From: Hyaloperonospora brassicae
Lineage: Eukaryota > Oomycota > Peronosporomycetes > Peronosporales > Peronosporaceae
Direction of reading: 5' to 3'
Assembly: GCA_947650285.1 (NCBI GenBank)
Contig: CANTFL010000086.1
Location: forward strand, 186,001 to 250,000
DNA: 64,000 bases
A program made the position numbers and the translations under genes. Of the stretch, positions 30,996 through 42,017 are shown one piece after another; the first letter of the stretch is position 1; each line of letters begins with the position of its first letter. Below the pieces are notes generated by a model. It saw only the letters and a list, made by a program, of their open reading frames with translations, was not told where the DNA came from and searched no databases.

Positions 30996-32502
30996 ATGGC
31001 GGCGGTCGACTGGGAGAAGCACGTGGACGAGGCGTCCGGCTCAGCGTTCTACTACAACACACAGACCGGCGAGTCGTCCTGGGACGTCCCACGTGACGCG
31101 CAAACAGTGCAGCAGTCGATTGCGAGCGAGAGGAACGAGAGGACGACGACGTGGCGCGCGTTTGTGGACGACGGGTCTGGCGCCACTTATTACTACGACG
31201 AAGTGCGTGGCGTGAGTCGTTGGGATAAACCCAAAGGGGATCTTCTGCTGGACAAAAGGGAAGTGGAGAACGAGCGGAACGAGTTGGACACGACGCAGGA
31301 GGGATACGGACAGGAAGAAGAGCAGCACCACGAAGAGGAGGAGGAGGAGGAGGAACTTGTAGCGTCAGAAGAGGAGTTACAAGTGGAAAGTAAAGGGACG
31401 AGAGAGCAGGAAGAGCAGGAGAAGAAGGAGCAGACGGAGACAGAGATTGGGAAGAAAGAGCAGGAGACAAAGACTGAGAAAGAGGTGAAGGAAACGAAGG
31501 AGACTGAAAAGGAGGAGGAAAAGAAGGAAGAAGGAGATAGAGATGGGAGACGGTTGTCACCGGGTGTTGATGCGGCTGGGGGTACAGTTGAGGAAGCAGA
31601 ACGGGTTGGAGAGGACGGTAGCAGTGCTGCTCACCCGTGGGTGAAGTATGTGGACGCTGCTAGTGACAAGCCGTACTACTTTAACCGTCGCACAGGAAAG
31701 ACGCAGTGGGAGCAGCCCGAGGGATTTGAGGAGATACCGCAAGCTGCAAGTGTGTCGACGGATTCTCACGTATCTGTTGAGTACCAGGCCCATCTTAACC
31801 GGATGCGTACGGAACGTCTAGCCCGAGTGACTCAGCAAGTGCTGGATCCATCAGGTCATCTCAGCAAACTGAACAGTATCTTGAGCAGCATTGATAGCAA
31901 GGCTCCTCCTACTGCGGGTTGCATGGACGGAGAGTCTGCAGATGCGCCTCGGACTGCAAAAGCGGAATGGCAACAGCATGTCGACGCGCAGACGCAGCGG
32001 TACTACTACCACAATATCGTCACGGGAGTTACACAGTGGAACAAGCCAGATGCACCGATTGTCTCGGGGGTGAGTCTGCACAGCGGCTTGTTTGGTGTTG
32101 TGTGGTCTACCATGCACATACGAGCGATTGACTTTTGTATTGTTGTTGGTGCAGTTGGCAAGTTGGATCCCGCCTAAGCTTCCTGATCCAGAGTCGACGG
32201 TTGCAGGTCGCAAGACCGTTCCGGGCGTCAATTACGCTGCACGGGCAAAGTTCAATCGGCTTACAGGAAAGTATGAGCAGCTCGGGGGCGACGAATACTG
32301 GCAAAATGCAGGTATTGCGGCTGATCGTGCTGGGCGGCAAATGAGCCACTTCTTTGATATGTCCGAGCTAGAGAAAAACCGTGAAGAAGCACAGCGTAGG
32401 AAAGAGCAGTTGAAGCGCAAGAACATTGACTGGAAGAAAATATCGGCAGAAAAGAAGGCCAAGAAGCAAAAGCAGAGGAATGAGTGGCTTTTCACTGATT
32501 AA
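30996..32502 (+). CDS. Four-WW-domain protein, probably spliceosome-associated
   Basis: Exons 30996-32069 and 32155-32502 join in frame. Four WW domains are visible: DWEKHVDEASGSAFYYN ending in W-x2-P (residues about 5-35), WRAFVDDGSGATYYYDE ending in WDKP (55-85), WVKYVDAASDKPYYFN ending in WEQP (about 215-245) and WQQHVDAQTQRYYYHN ending in WNKP (about 330-360). An acidic Glu/Lys-rich linker of about 110 residues separates the second and third. The C-terminus has FNRLTGKYEQLGGDEYW, then AGRQMSHFFD, then a basic helix. This tail resembles that of fungal and plant WW proteins linked to the spliceosome. WW domains bind proline-rich ligands. Nuclear location is likely from the basic tail. Confidence 0.82.
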
Positions 32503-32789
32503 CAACATCGAAAGTGTGCGCCGATACGGAAAGTTGCGCTTGAAGTAGTGCATTCGTGTTGTGGAATTGGCGTTGTGGTGATCATAGCTTGGTAACGCCA
32601 TGCATCACGTTTGTGGTCCACTGGTTTGCTAACAAGTGTAAGTCGACGACGGAGCATACGGCATGCGATCAGATTTGGCCCATCCAGTGTACGTATTGCT
32701 GCTTCTCGCGGGTTGCGATATCGCATGGTCTGACTCATATCTGCGAATGTTGCGAATCCTAGAATATCGATTGTAAGCCAAAGAGGCTC

Positions 32790-32858
32790 GTCGGCAGTTC
32801 ACCTTGCACTTCGCCAATATAAGCGATGCATTGGCGAAGTGCAAGGTAAACTGCCGAC
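32790..32858. repeat. Long near-perfect inverted repeat (29 bp arms, 11 bp loop)
   Basis: The arm at 32790-32818 (gtcggcagttcaccttgc...) is the reverse complement of 32830-32858 except at one position, with the loop ataagcgatgc between. It lies about 290 bp after the WW-protein stop in sequence with no gene. It could fold as a hairpin RNA from either strand, or be a tiny foldback element. Confidence 0.85.
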
Positions 32859-35314
32859 CTGGCGCCACGCCTTGGCTACCACGCGGTCCTTCTATGGGCT
32901 ATGGAAATGCGCTTACGTTTGACACAAAAATGTGCTATGAATGGATTGGATCGCTGTTGGGATGCTGATGGATGGAAGGGCTGTTGGAGTCAGAGGCTTG
33001 CGCAGCCTTCGGCCACGACTGATTTCGATACCTCGCCAAAATCGGGTCAGATGACGAGCTTGACGGCAGCAGGATTGTTGGCCTAAGTTCGAATGACGGT
33101 CGTACGCTGAGTTTACTGTTGGTACTAGTTGCCGCTGTTCTTCATATTGCAGTGCCGGGCATCCACCATGTGGTGTTGGCCGCGATGTTTTGCCCGTTAT
33201 GTAGCCGCAAATCGTGTCGAGGCGCAGCACTTTATGGCGTTCTGATTGACGCAGTTCTCGATCCAGCCGGCTGCACTTCATTACACGTGGCGGTTGCTGG
33301 GATTATTGCGTCGTCTTTGAAAGTAGTTCCACCGCACCACGCCGGCGCGACGGGCTTTGGCCACGACCAGGCAAACATCCACGGCCGCGTGTTGCAAAAA
33401 AGCGTCATGATCACCATGCAGGCTAGGTACGTCTCGCTGGTCACGAGTTGGTCATCAATTTGCAAGCAGTCGAGTCGCAGTGTCTAGTGCAGAAGAGTCC
33501 TTGAGTCACGTGCAAACGAGTCGAGCGAAGATTGTGGAGCTGCCTGTGATGTCGGGCTTCGATATGCGTTGAGCATCCTGCAGCTCGCATGTGGCTGCCA
33601 GCAGCCAGTTGCGTGTTTCAGGTGAATGAGGCCGCTGCAGTGCGACGTGCTAGACTCGTTGTGTGTGACATGCTCCTGTACGGGTGAATGCGCGACGGTC
33701 GATGTCAAGTTTGTGAGAATGAGGAAAGCATTCCGGCACGAAGTTGCGAAGCCGAAAGCTCTGACATGCAATTGCTGACTTGCTGGTGTCATAACAACAA
33801 GCCGTGGGACGGTAGATGTGCGTGCATTGACGACATGTCGAGGATGAGGTGCAACAAGTGGGTTGTGCATGCCCTAGGAATCAAGTTGCTGGTGGCTATG
33901 CTTGGAGGATTACAACACTGAGGTTCGGACTCTGCACATGAACAGTACGTTCATGCGCTTCATACCAATATTGTGTCGTTCGTCCTGATGCACCTGTCGT
34001 TCTGCGATACTGCGAGAAGACCAACTGGAGCCCGTCTGCGGGAGTACAAACAACGTCAGCTATGGTCTGATGTGGTATCCTCACGAATACAGGGTGTACT
34101 CGCGGCATGAGGTGGCTGTATCACAGCTCGTCACTACGGTTTTGCGCGACTCAAGAGTTTGGATTCATTGACGCATTCGCAAGTCGAGGACGACAGCCCA
34201 CGCAAAGTGGCATGTTGTGACGGCAGAAAGCTCTCACGTGCTCTACGAAGACATGTGAGAAAGCTATGGTGTAGCGATCGATCGATCGGGTCTCCGGTTG
34301 CAAGCTGCTCGGTCTTTGCAGACGAATGCTAGATCGTTGCACGGAAAAGAGAAGCGTGAAATCTGACGAGGCTCGTGCAAGAAGAGCACGAACCGGCTGC
34401 CGTCTTGTTCACAACACGTTCTTACTACTGACAGCCGTGCGATAGTATGTAGCTCGAGCAATCTCGTTGCGAGCATGATCCGGTGCATTCCGAGTTTGTG
34501 CGGTGGCTTGAAGTCGTACTTTGACTCGCCTGACCTCAAGCATCAAGTCGCAGAGCAACATGTACCTGCCAAGTGCATCGCTGTGATGTATGCTACGTCC
34601 AGCGTGATCGCCGCGTACGTCTAGCATGTTTACAACAAATGTTCGTTGAGACGACAGAGAGGACCAAGAAAGCGTGAAGTTCCGACCTGGAAAGTCCGAT
34701 GCAAAGCACATACAATCAGGCGGCCTGTGAGTCGTCCACGCGGTGTTGCGACAGTCATGTGGGCTTCCCGAGACTTCAGTGCGTCTAGAATGCGTAAGCT
34801 CACATATGCTGCATGAACATCGGGTACGAAGTCGCAGGCACAAGTGGAGTCGCTTCAAGCAAATTTGACACGGAGAACTTGGCCGTTTGCAAGCAAATGT
34901 GTTGCGACCACGGCTCCTATGGGGGACTGGCAATGGCAGTTGTGATAATCTTCTGGTTGGCATCAGAGGCTACATTACGAGACTGCGAGTTTCACAAGCG
35001 AGAACGTGGACGATCGTGAACCTTCGTTACGTCGGAGTTGACTGCACCCATCGAAGCGCAGCCATCTTAGCATCTATGAGCATGTCTTATTGCCAGCACT
35101 GCTCACGTATCGATTGTCCCATCGCTGAGTAGCAATCTAGCGGCGCGTAGCCGATTAGCTTGACTCCTACTTTCCCGGCAACGATAAATATGCATTCCGG
35201 ATTGCTGGCGTCACTCGCGCACCGGTGATCGCGGCCGTGCGATAAGTGATGAGCAATACAATCGGCAACGATGAGTCGGTGGACGTATCAGCAACCTGTC
35301 TCCGTGGTCACGTT
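32859..35314. other. Gene-poor stretch
   Basis: About 2.4 kb with only short open frames on both strands and no recognised domain, repeat or RNA gene. It may be degraded repeat sequence. Confidence 0.55.
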
Positions 35315-36658
35315 TCAACGCCGCGAGTTTGGTTGGTTCGACGATAGTCCGCCGCCCATGCCGTAATTGCAGATCTGGCATTCCTGAGTTCGCCAGTGGT
35401 ACGCCCCGTTGACGACGTCAAAACCCACAGCAAACTCAGCACAGTAGCGGTTGTACAGAGCTTCCCACTCGCCAAACGTGACGATTTCGTACTGACGAGT
35501 AGGGGCCGTGCCAAGACTGTGCAGCAAACAAAAGCATCGCGTCCGTGAGTACCAGATCTGATCCTGATCGCATGGCAGCAACAAGCACGAAACTTACATT
35601 TGGGTGGCCTTGAGCGACTGTTCCAGCGAGAATCCCGACAAGAAGAGAGAAATGTAGGGCGGCACAATCGTCCTCTGATGCGACAGACACACCAACTCGG
35701 CGTTCAGCACTGGACCGGGGCTTCCTTCGCCTTGACTGCGCACGAACTTTCGCCACTTGGTCAGCCACTTTTTCGGCACCAAAAAGTACGTGGCATATTT
35801 GCTTCGTCCGGTCACTGACAAGTGCGGCGCCAGCTGCTGGTGTCTGCTTCCCGCCACGTCCACTGGCGAGAACAGGCCCTTTGGGTACCCACTCTTTCGC
35901 TGCAGCAACTCAAACATGTCTTCAGAGCCAGCAATTTCCGCGTCAAACCTCATCTGTTTCTTCTCCTCGATCTCCAGCTCCCGCGTCTCGTGCTCGAGCA
36001 CACAGACCGAACAGTCCCGGCACGACTCGAGGGAAAAGCCCCTCAACTCTGGCGCATAGACTGCAATCTCACTGAACACGTCGCTCGTGAGGATCGCGCG
36101 TCGACTGCGTCCCACGCACTGCGTCGCGGGCAGCAGCGCGTTGTGGGCACAGACAATCATCGCTCCTGCCTCGTGGAGCGGCGCGTTGGCTGCGCTCTTG
36201 GGCAGCGCCAGCCCCGCCGCGTCTTGTGTCTTCTTTCCTGCGCTTTTCGCCCGCCGTTGCTGCCGTTTCGTGCGTCGGAACTGCTGCAAAAAGTGCTCAA
36301 ACGCCTGGCAGCGTTTCTTGTAGGCGCCGAGCCACGCGCGACTCACGACGACGCAGCTGGACGAGCCACACACGGCCGCGTCTTCAACCGACGGAGCACA
36401 CGGACGTGCGAGCAGCTCCTTGATCCGCAGCAGCTCTGCGCCACGAAGCACGACGAGCGAGCGCGGCCAGTGACTCCACGACGGCGACAGAGCGCTCGTA
36501 ACGTCGGCACAGTGACGCGCGATGGCGCGTTGGACGGCTCGCTGGACGCTCTGGACGGACACCGAGAGACTGTGGCAGGTGGACGTGACGTGGAGGACGT
36601 CGCGGGCCGCGAGGAGCGAGAACACGTGGGCCAAGAGACTGTCGGGGAGGGCGTCCAT
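35315..36658 (-). CDS. F-box protein with a DUSP-like C-terminal region
   Basis: ATG 36658 begins exon 1 (35598-36658); exon 2 is 35315-35516, joined across an 81 bp intron. The N-terminal 40 residues fit an F-box: DALPDSLLAHVFSLLAARD, then VLHVTSTCHSL. A basic Arg/Lys-rich helix lies around residues 125-145, and a Cys-rich patch (ESCRDCSVCVLEHE) around residue 210. The C-terminal half has KKWLTKWRKFV, LFLSGFSLEQSL and EIVTFGEWEALYNRYC, a pattern like the DUSP domains of ubiquitin-specific proteases such as USP48. F-box proteins recruit substrates to SCF ubiquitin ligases, so this could be an adaptor. The F-box call is fair; the DUSP call is tentative. A GTGGG repeat lies just upstream (about 36680-36705). 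Confidence 0.65.
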
Positions 36659-38175
36659 GGTGGAATGCGTGACGGCCGCGGCGGTGGTGGGTGGGTGGGT
36701 GGGTCGGTAGGTTCGGGGTGCGAGATGCGAACTTAGTGGGAGGATAGGAGGAAACGTTTATATGGATGCATGGATGCATAGGTAGATCGATATAAATACC
36801 AGGGCATGGCCGAGGTGTATTTATAGCACACAAGAGCGAAGCCGAGGTCGGGCGGGGGGAACCTACTAGTAAAAAGGGGGACGACGCGCATAGTCACGGG
36901 CAGTAGACGACCGAACGAACGCAATGACTCAGCTTTACGGCAAAGGACCGCTTGAAGATCTTCATGCCTCGATCGTGCTGATCTTCGCTGTCGCGTAGTG
37001 TTTGTTGACATGCTAACGCTATTTGCAGTCCCAATCGGTCTCCGGCCATCGTCTGCCGTGCACGACGTATTGTGGACAAGACGTCATGATTCGTGTTTAC
37101 ACTGTTGATTCAACACGGCGTCTCCGGCGTCATGTTGCTTGTCAATGTGCAACAAACGGCGTGTCGATGACCAGCAAAGCGTGACAAGCTTGTGCAATAC
37201 CGATGCACCAGGGCCATCCTGACCCGCATCATAAAGCTGAGCTACGCGTGTCTTACTTTGCAATCAGCCCACAGTCCCGATTTTATTTGCAGGATCGGGA
37301 TCGTCGCTTCGATTGCACTTGTGCCAAGCATCGAGCGTGTCGAGAGCATAACGCTCTTCTACTGCATGATACGTCCGAGGCGTCAAGGTTTTGTGAAGTG
37401 GGAGTACGCGCTAATGACTTCGCTAGCACTGTTTGAAGCTCTGGGTAAAGCTGCAGTTGTCGAATACGCAAGTACACGCTGGACTCAAAAGGCTACATAA
37501 AGCAGACTACCACTGTCTCGTAAGTACCGGACACGCTGTCGCATGCTTTCTGTAGACAGACGAGGAACATCCGGTCGAACAATGGGCACACGTGCAAGCG
37601 TAATACACCGCACAGCAAACTATAGGCTGAGGCAGAGCGTCACAACAGAGAGCCATTTTGTTGTCGTTGCAGTTACGGCTTGATCTTTGGATACATTTAT
37701 GTGCAGCACAAGACACTTGCGAACCATCCGCCTACAAGAACCAACTTTGTTGTCGGGCAGTACATGAATGCATATCGCTTGTTTCTCGACCCTTCAACAG
37801 TGGTCAGCCTGCACTCGCAACGTTTTTATTTAGGCTAGTATAACCACGAAGCGGTAAAAGTACGGTCTTGGCCCGTTCTTTTAGGAGGCTATGCAGATGA
37901 GCGTTGATCTGAACCAAGCATTCTCGCAGACTGTGTCTTCCCTTAGAACTTACGGCGCTCAGTTTGTGATCGCACTCCAACATGCAGTATTCTCCACGCC
38001 CTACGATGGATAAGCATCTTCGATACAAGGCGTCGAATGCAAAGATTCACTTTGAGTAGACGTTCATGATCCTTTTCGCACTACCTTGACCATCTACAGT
38101 CACATCGAGATCGCCACACGAAAGCTTATATGCGTGGTCACCACTGCAACGGGTAACCCTTCCATGGGTTCATGA
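36659..38175. other. Gene-poor stretch before the first retrotransposon
   Basis: Only short frames without recognised domains. Immediately before the LTR, aacgggtaacccttccatgg (about 38148-38167) loosely resembles the start of the LTR itself, possibly a decayed LTR end. Confidence 0.5.
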
Positions 38176-38567
38176 TGTAACGGGGCAGCCCGTTACATGG
38201 AAGTGGCACTTTAAAGAAAGTGACAATAAAGAATATGAAGTTGAATATTCTTTGAACAATATCACCGATAGTGGTGATATTGGTGAGGCGACCAAAGGGT
38301 CTGCTCATTGGTTGATATCGTGATGATATCAACCCACCAATCGCTGTAGGACGCGCGCAATGAGTGGTGACGAGACGTCACCATACACTCAGTTATATTA
38401 ACATAATTAAGTCAGGTTAAACAGAGAGACAGTAACAAAAAGACTTAATTATATTGATACAACAGTTTTACTTTTCCCTTATCTACGCTTCCTCGCTTGC
38501 CTCGTGTACGTCTGTCGGGGCACCCAAACCCTTGCGTTAAGTTCACGCAAGGGTGTGCCCCGTTACA
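38176..38567 (+). repeat. 5' LTR of element 1
   Basis: 392 bp, starting TGTAACGGGG and ending CCCCGTTACA. Its first 22 bases are themselves an inverted repeat (TGTAACGGG/CCCGTTACA). An AATAAA lies about 50 bp in, and a cccttgcgt/acgcaaggg hairpin lies near the 3' end. Confidence 0.93.
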
Positions 38568-38569
38568 CC

Positions 38570-38585
38570 TGGTAGCACTTTGTAG
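38570..38585 (+). other. Primer-binding site of element 1
   Basis: tggtagcacttt begins two bases after the LTR and starts with TGG, complementary to a tRNA CCA end; the primer tRNA would end ...GTGCTACCA. Which tRNA this is cannot be told from the window. Confidence 0.55.
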
Positions 38586-38611
38586 TCCTTCCAAGGACCA
38601 CAGCATCCAAC

Positions 38612-38824
38612 ATGAACATGTTGGATGATGAAGAAACCTTTCACGCCACGCGTGAAGGGTTTAACCATTTGAGTGACATCGAATGGAGTGCGGTAGAACG
38701 AATGAGTTCTACCGTAGGCGAGTTCGCCATTGGCGCCATGTTGGAGTCTTTAGACAGAGACCAACAACATGCCGCTATGGCCAAGTTCATCCAAAGTGAA
38801 CTTGTCGCCGAAAGGGAAAAGTAG
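38612..38824 (+). CDS. Element 1 gag N-terminal frame
   Basis: Seventy codons from ATG 38612 to TAG 38822-38824, an acidic helical segment. The capsid-like frame starts directly after it in the -1 frame. The same stop and frame relation occur in element 2 (54193-54405). It may be the original gag N-terminus separated by an old indel at the GGGAAAAG run, or a site of frame slippage. The phase of the GGGAAAA heptamer does not fit a canonical -1 site. Confidence 0.6.
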   Translation: MNMLDDEETFHATREGFNHLSDIEWSAVERMSSTVGEFAIGAMLESLDRDQQHAAMAKFIQSELVAEREK

Positions 38825-38826
38825 TC

Positions 38827-39765
38827 TTGCTTCACCAGCAAGGCTCTCATCAGGCCGAGCAGTTGAGAGAACTCGGTGCTCAACAGACAGATCTGTTGAG
38901 ACAGCAGCAATTCCATGCTGCTGTGGGCGGGACGGCACATGCTCGTCGTCCCGAAGTCATGAAAGTTGACATCTCCAAGTACAGTGGAGTCCCGGAGGAC
39001 TCCCTGTTACTGTGGTTTGTCGAACTCGACAGAGCCTTAAGGGCTCGTCGCGTCGAAGATGAGCAAATTAAACTCATGTTTGCTCAAACCCACTTGGCAG
39101 GACGTGCCAAAACTTGGTCCCTGGGGCTCGAGAGTAGCGACCCACATGTGTTTAGGTCGCTAGATAACTTCAAGGCCCGGCTCAGACAAACGTTTGAGCC
39201 TCCACGCGCTGAGTTCAGGGCTCGTTCTGAGCTCCTGAAACTCAATCAGGGTAAGCGTGATGTGCACGCTTACGCTCAACATATACGACTCCTCGCGAGT
39301 AGTATGACTGCTAACCCAGTCCATGAACACACGTTGATTACGGTGTTCATGCAAGGGCTCGCAGAAGGGCCCGTCAGGAGCCACCTGTTCCGCCTCGAGC
39401 TGAATACGCTGGAATATGCGATATCAGCCGCGGAACAGGAAGACTTTAGCATGAGACAGGCTCATGCTAGCTTAAACTCTTATCGTCCACCTAGACGACA
39501 AGAGATCGGAGGTCCGGAACCAATGGACCTCTGCTATGTTGAGAGCGAGAGACCTCGCTCTACAAACAACAAGCGATTGCTGAAGTGCAATCGCTTTCAG
39601 AAGTTAGGGCATTTCGCACACGAGTGTAGTGCTCCACGCCCAGTACCAAGCAGTACCGAGCGAAATGGACGACCATTCTCCAAGAAGGGCAATGGGCGTG
39701 GGTCCAGCGCTGTTGAGAAGCCGCAACAGCGAAACGGACCATCAAAAAATGGTCGGGGTCAGTAG
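38827..39765 (+). CDS. gag: Element 1 gag (capsid and degenerate zinc knuckle)
   Basis: The frame encodes a Ty3-type retrotransposon capsid: a helical N-terminus, then YSGVPEDSLLLWFVELDRAL and QTHLAGRAKTWSLGLES, typical of the conserved core that assembles virus-like particles. Near the C-terminus is CNRFQKLGHFAHEC, a CCHC zinc knuckle in which the second Cys is Phe; element 2 has the same change. The tail is basic. Just before the stop TAG 39763-39765 lies a -1 frameshift signal into the protease frame (see 39744-39783). Confidence 0.85.
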   Translation: MLHQQGSHQAEQLRELGAQQTDLLRQQQFHAAVGGTAHARRPEVMKVDISKYSGVPEDSLLLWFVELDRALRARRVEDEQIKLMFAQTHLAGRAKTWSLGLESSDPHVFRSLDNFKARLRQTFEPPRAEFRARSELLKLNQGKRDVHAYAQHIRLLASSMTANPVHEHTLITVFMQGLAEGPVRSHLFRLELNTLEYAISAAEQEDFSMRQAHASLNSYRPPRRQEIGGPEPMDLCYVESERPRSTNNKRLLKCNRFQKLGHFAHECSAPRPVPSSTERNGRPFSKKGNGRGSSAVEKPQQRNGPSKNGRGQ

Positions 39766-39783
39766 GGGCGGAGCGCCCTACTG
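39744..39783 (+). promoter_or_regulatory. Programmed -1 ribosomal frameshift signal between gag and pol
   Basis: The heptamer A AAA AAT (39744-39750) is in the gag zero frame as TCA AAA AAT. After about ten bases, a stem forms between agtagggg-cg and cgccctact (about 39761-39782). A -1 slip enters exactly the frame that stays open past the gag stop into the protease. The same signal is present in element 2 near 53260-53276. Confidence 0.7.
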
Positions 39784-40256
39784 ATCCAGCAACCTCAAGA
39801 GAATTTTCAAATCTCTTGACGAAAGCTGCTCCAGATACACAATCATTGTGTGTCTCTGCACCTGGTGATGACGTTTCGCTCATCACCTTGAAGTTGGAAG
39901 CGACAAATGATTTGTCGCTTCGTGCCCTAGTAGACTGCGGGGCGTCGAACAACTTTGGTCGTCGCCAGTCACTAGAGGGTCGTAGGCTCAAGTTCGTTGA
40001 GCGCGACATTCCCCTCACGAGGATGACGGTGCGCCTTGCAACAGGCGAATCGATAACCGTTGAGAAACGTGTAGTAGGAATCCACTACACGTTATACGGC
40101 GAACAGTACGATGATGACTTCATCGTACTGGATCTGGATGACAAATTTGATGTCATCCTGGGATTACCTTGGCTCAGAAAGTACGAGCCAAGAGTGAGCT
40201 GGCAGCATCGATCCGTGAAGATGCCTGCCGCTTGTTCATCAGATGTCCATCGATGA
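39762..40256 (+). pseudogene. Element 1 protease region
   Basis: The -1 frame relative to gag encodes an aspartic protease with ALVDCGASNNF, where the catalytic Asp-x-Gly core is kept but the usual Ser/Thr is Cys. The frame is cut at TGA 40254-40256 by a private indel: element 2 has one extra base at catctgatg. A protein-like linker continues in another frame (about 40257-40627). Confidence 0.75.
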
Positions 40257-40679
40257 ACATCTTGGAGCGTCCACAAGCGTGTGGATGTTCTGCGGTTGAG
40301 TACGATGGCCTCGCTTGCGGTACGGTCGTTAGCACGACTGCACAAGGTCACAGTGTAGTTGATCACTACACTGTGGAGCAAGCTCCCGGCGGCTGTACAG
40401 AAGTACAGGATGCGCCGAAGGTCCACCACTCGAATAAGTCGAGTGGACTGGGACGTAGATGTATGCCTAGCGGGCAGCATCTTAGAAGTAAGAAACCTGT
40501 TGCCTCAAAAGGGCAACATGGACATCCTAGGTCGACTGGAGAGTCGAACGTAGAGGATCGGTCCCTGACTGTGGTTGCACAGCCACAGTCAGAAGACGTC
40601 GAGGGAATAAGTCCCCCACGTACTTGAGGAAGGAATTCCTCAAGAGTCACTTGCTGAAGGATTAGGCCTTCAGCAACCT

Positions 40680-42017
40680 GTGGAACGAAGTTCCCAGGAA
40701 GTAACCGAGACGTTGAACGTCTTGGTTAATGACGGATCAAGCGTAGGCGCTTATACGCTTGATCTGATTGTGCCTCCGAATTCAACTTCGGAGATAACTC
40801 AGCTGCCAACGCTAGAACCGAAACGGTTCTTGCGTGATCTGCGTAGTGGCAAAGTCAAGCAGATCTGCATACTCGTCACAGAGGACGAGTATGTGGCCGA
40901 TATTCGGTCGGCGACAGTATTTGCTGAGAACGAACGGGTTCTCAGCAGCTCATCGATGGACGAAAGTGTCCTCGATGAGAAGACTCGGATTGGGCGATAC
41001 ACGTCTCAATCCTGGGAGTCACTTCAGGCAAATCCTTTTTATAAGGATTTGATCAAATTCAAGGATGTATTCACTGAATCCGTACCTTGCGAGTTGCCTA
41101 AGGAAAAAGGCACTCGACACGAGATCGAGCTCAAACCGGGCTCGAAGTACTGTGTCATGAAGCAGTGGCCACTGCCTCGTGAACAAGTAATAGCGATCGA
41201 CAAGTTCTTTGTCGATCGCTTAGCAGCGGGCCATGTGAGGGAATCAACATCCCCTCACAGCTCTCCGACCTTCTGTGTGCGAAAGACCACAGGAGGATGG
41301 CGGATAGTGCACGCGTTCAACAAGTTGAATGCTGCAACGGTACCGGCTCAGACGCCGATACCGAGGAAGGACGTAATCATAAATGGTATGTCAAAGAGTA
41401 CCATCTTTTCATCCATGGATCTGATGGATGGATTCTATCAGATCCTCATGCGTGAACGGGACATCCCGTACACGGCAGTGAGCACCCCCAGCGGTATGCT
41501 GTGGGAGTGGCTAGTGATGCCACAGGGGATGAGCAATGCCCCTGCAACTTTCAACAGATGTGTCACAAATCTGTTGAGACCGGTGCGAGACTTCGCACCG
41601 AGTTACTTCGACGATGTGTTCGTCCATAGCCGGGCTATGGACGGAAAGACGGACGTTGAAGTTCACAGAACTCACGTTCGTCAGGTCCTTCAACTTATGC
41701 GAAAGCATAAGTTGTACGCAAACCTCAAGAAGTGTATATTCGCGGCTAGCGAAATACCACTTCTTGGGTGCATCGTGGGTAAACACGGCGTACGCCCTGA
41801 TCCCGAAAAGATCAAGGCGATCACCGACTGGCCAGTGCCAGTCGATGTCAAGGGACTAAGGAAGTTCCTTGGACTAGCGGCGTACTTGCATAAGTACTCT
41901 CACAACTACGCCGAAATGACGGTACATCTTTCTTGTCTACTCAAGAAAAATGTCAAGTGGTCATGGAACGCTGAGTGCCAGCGTTCCTTTATAGGTATCA
42001 TGCGGAGCTTGATGTAG
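40680..42017 (+). pseudogene. pol: Element 1 reverse transcriptase
   Basis: Gypsy-type RT. The palm motif FSSMDLMDGFYQI and the catalytic YFDD (SYFDDVFVHSR, about 41601-41633) are intact, with GLRKFLGLAAYLHKYSHNYA at the thumb/connection boundary. A private extra C near 40612 cuts it from the linker upstream. TAG 42015-42017 separates it in frame from RNase H; the same stop is in element 2. Reverse transcription would need readthrough of that stop or complementation. Confidence 0.88.

Noticed and set aside
35822..36736. A 304-codon plus-strand frame opposite the F-box gene
   Set aside because: Arginine-rich shadow frame; the minus strand has F-box motifs, splice signals and an ATG.
38814..38824. 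GGGAAAA before TAG as a second -1 frameshift site in gag
   Set aside because: The heptamer is not in the zero-frame phase that canonical slippage needs. An old indel shared by both copies explains it equally well.
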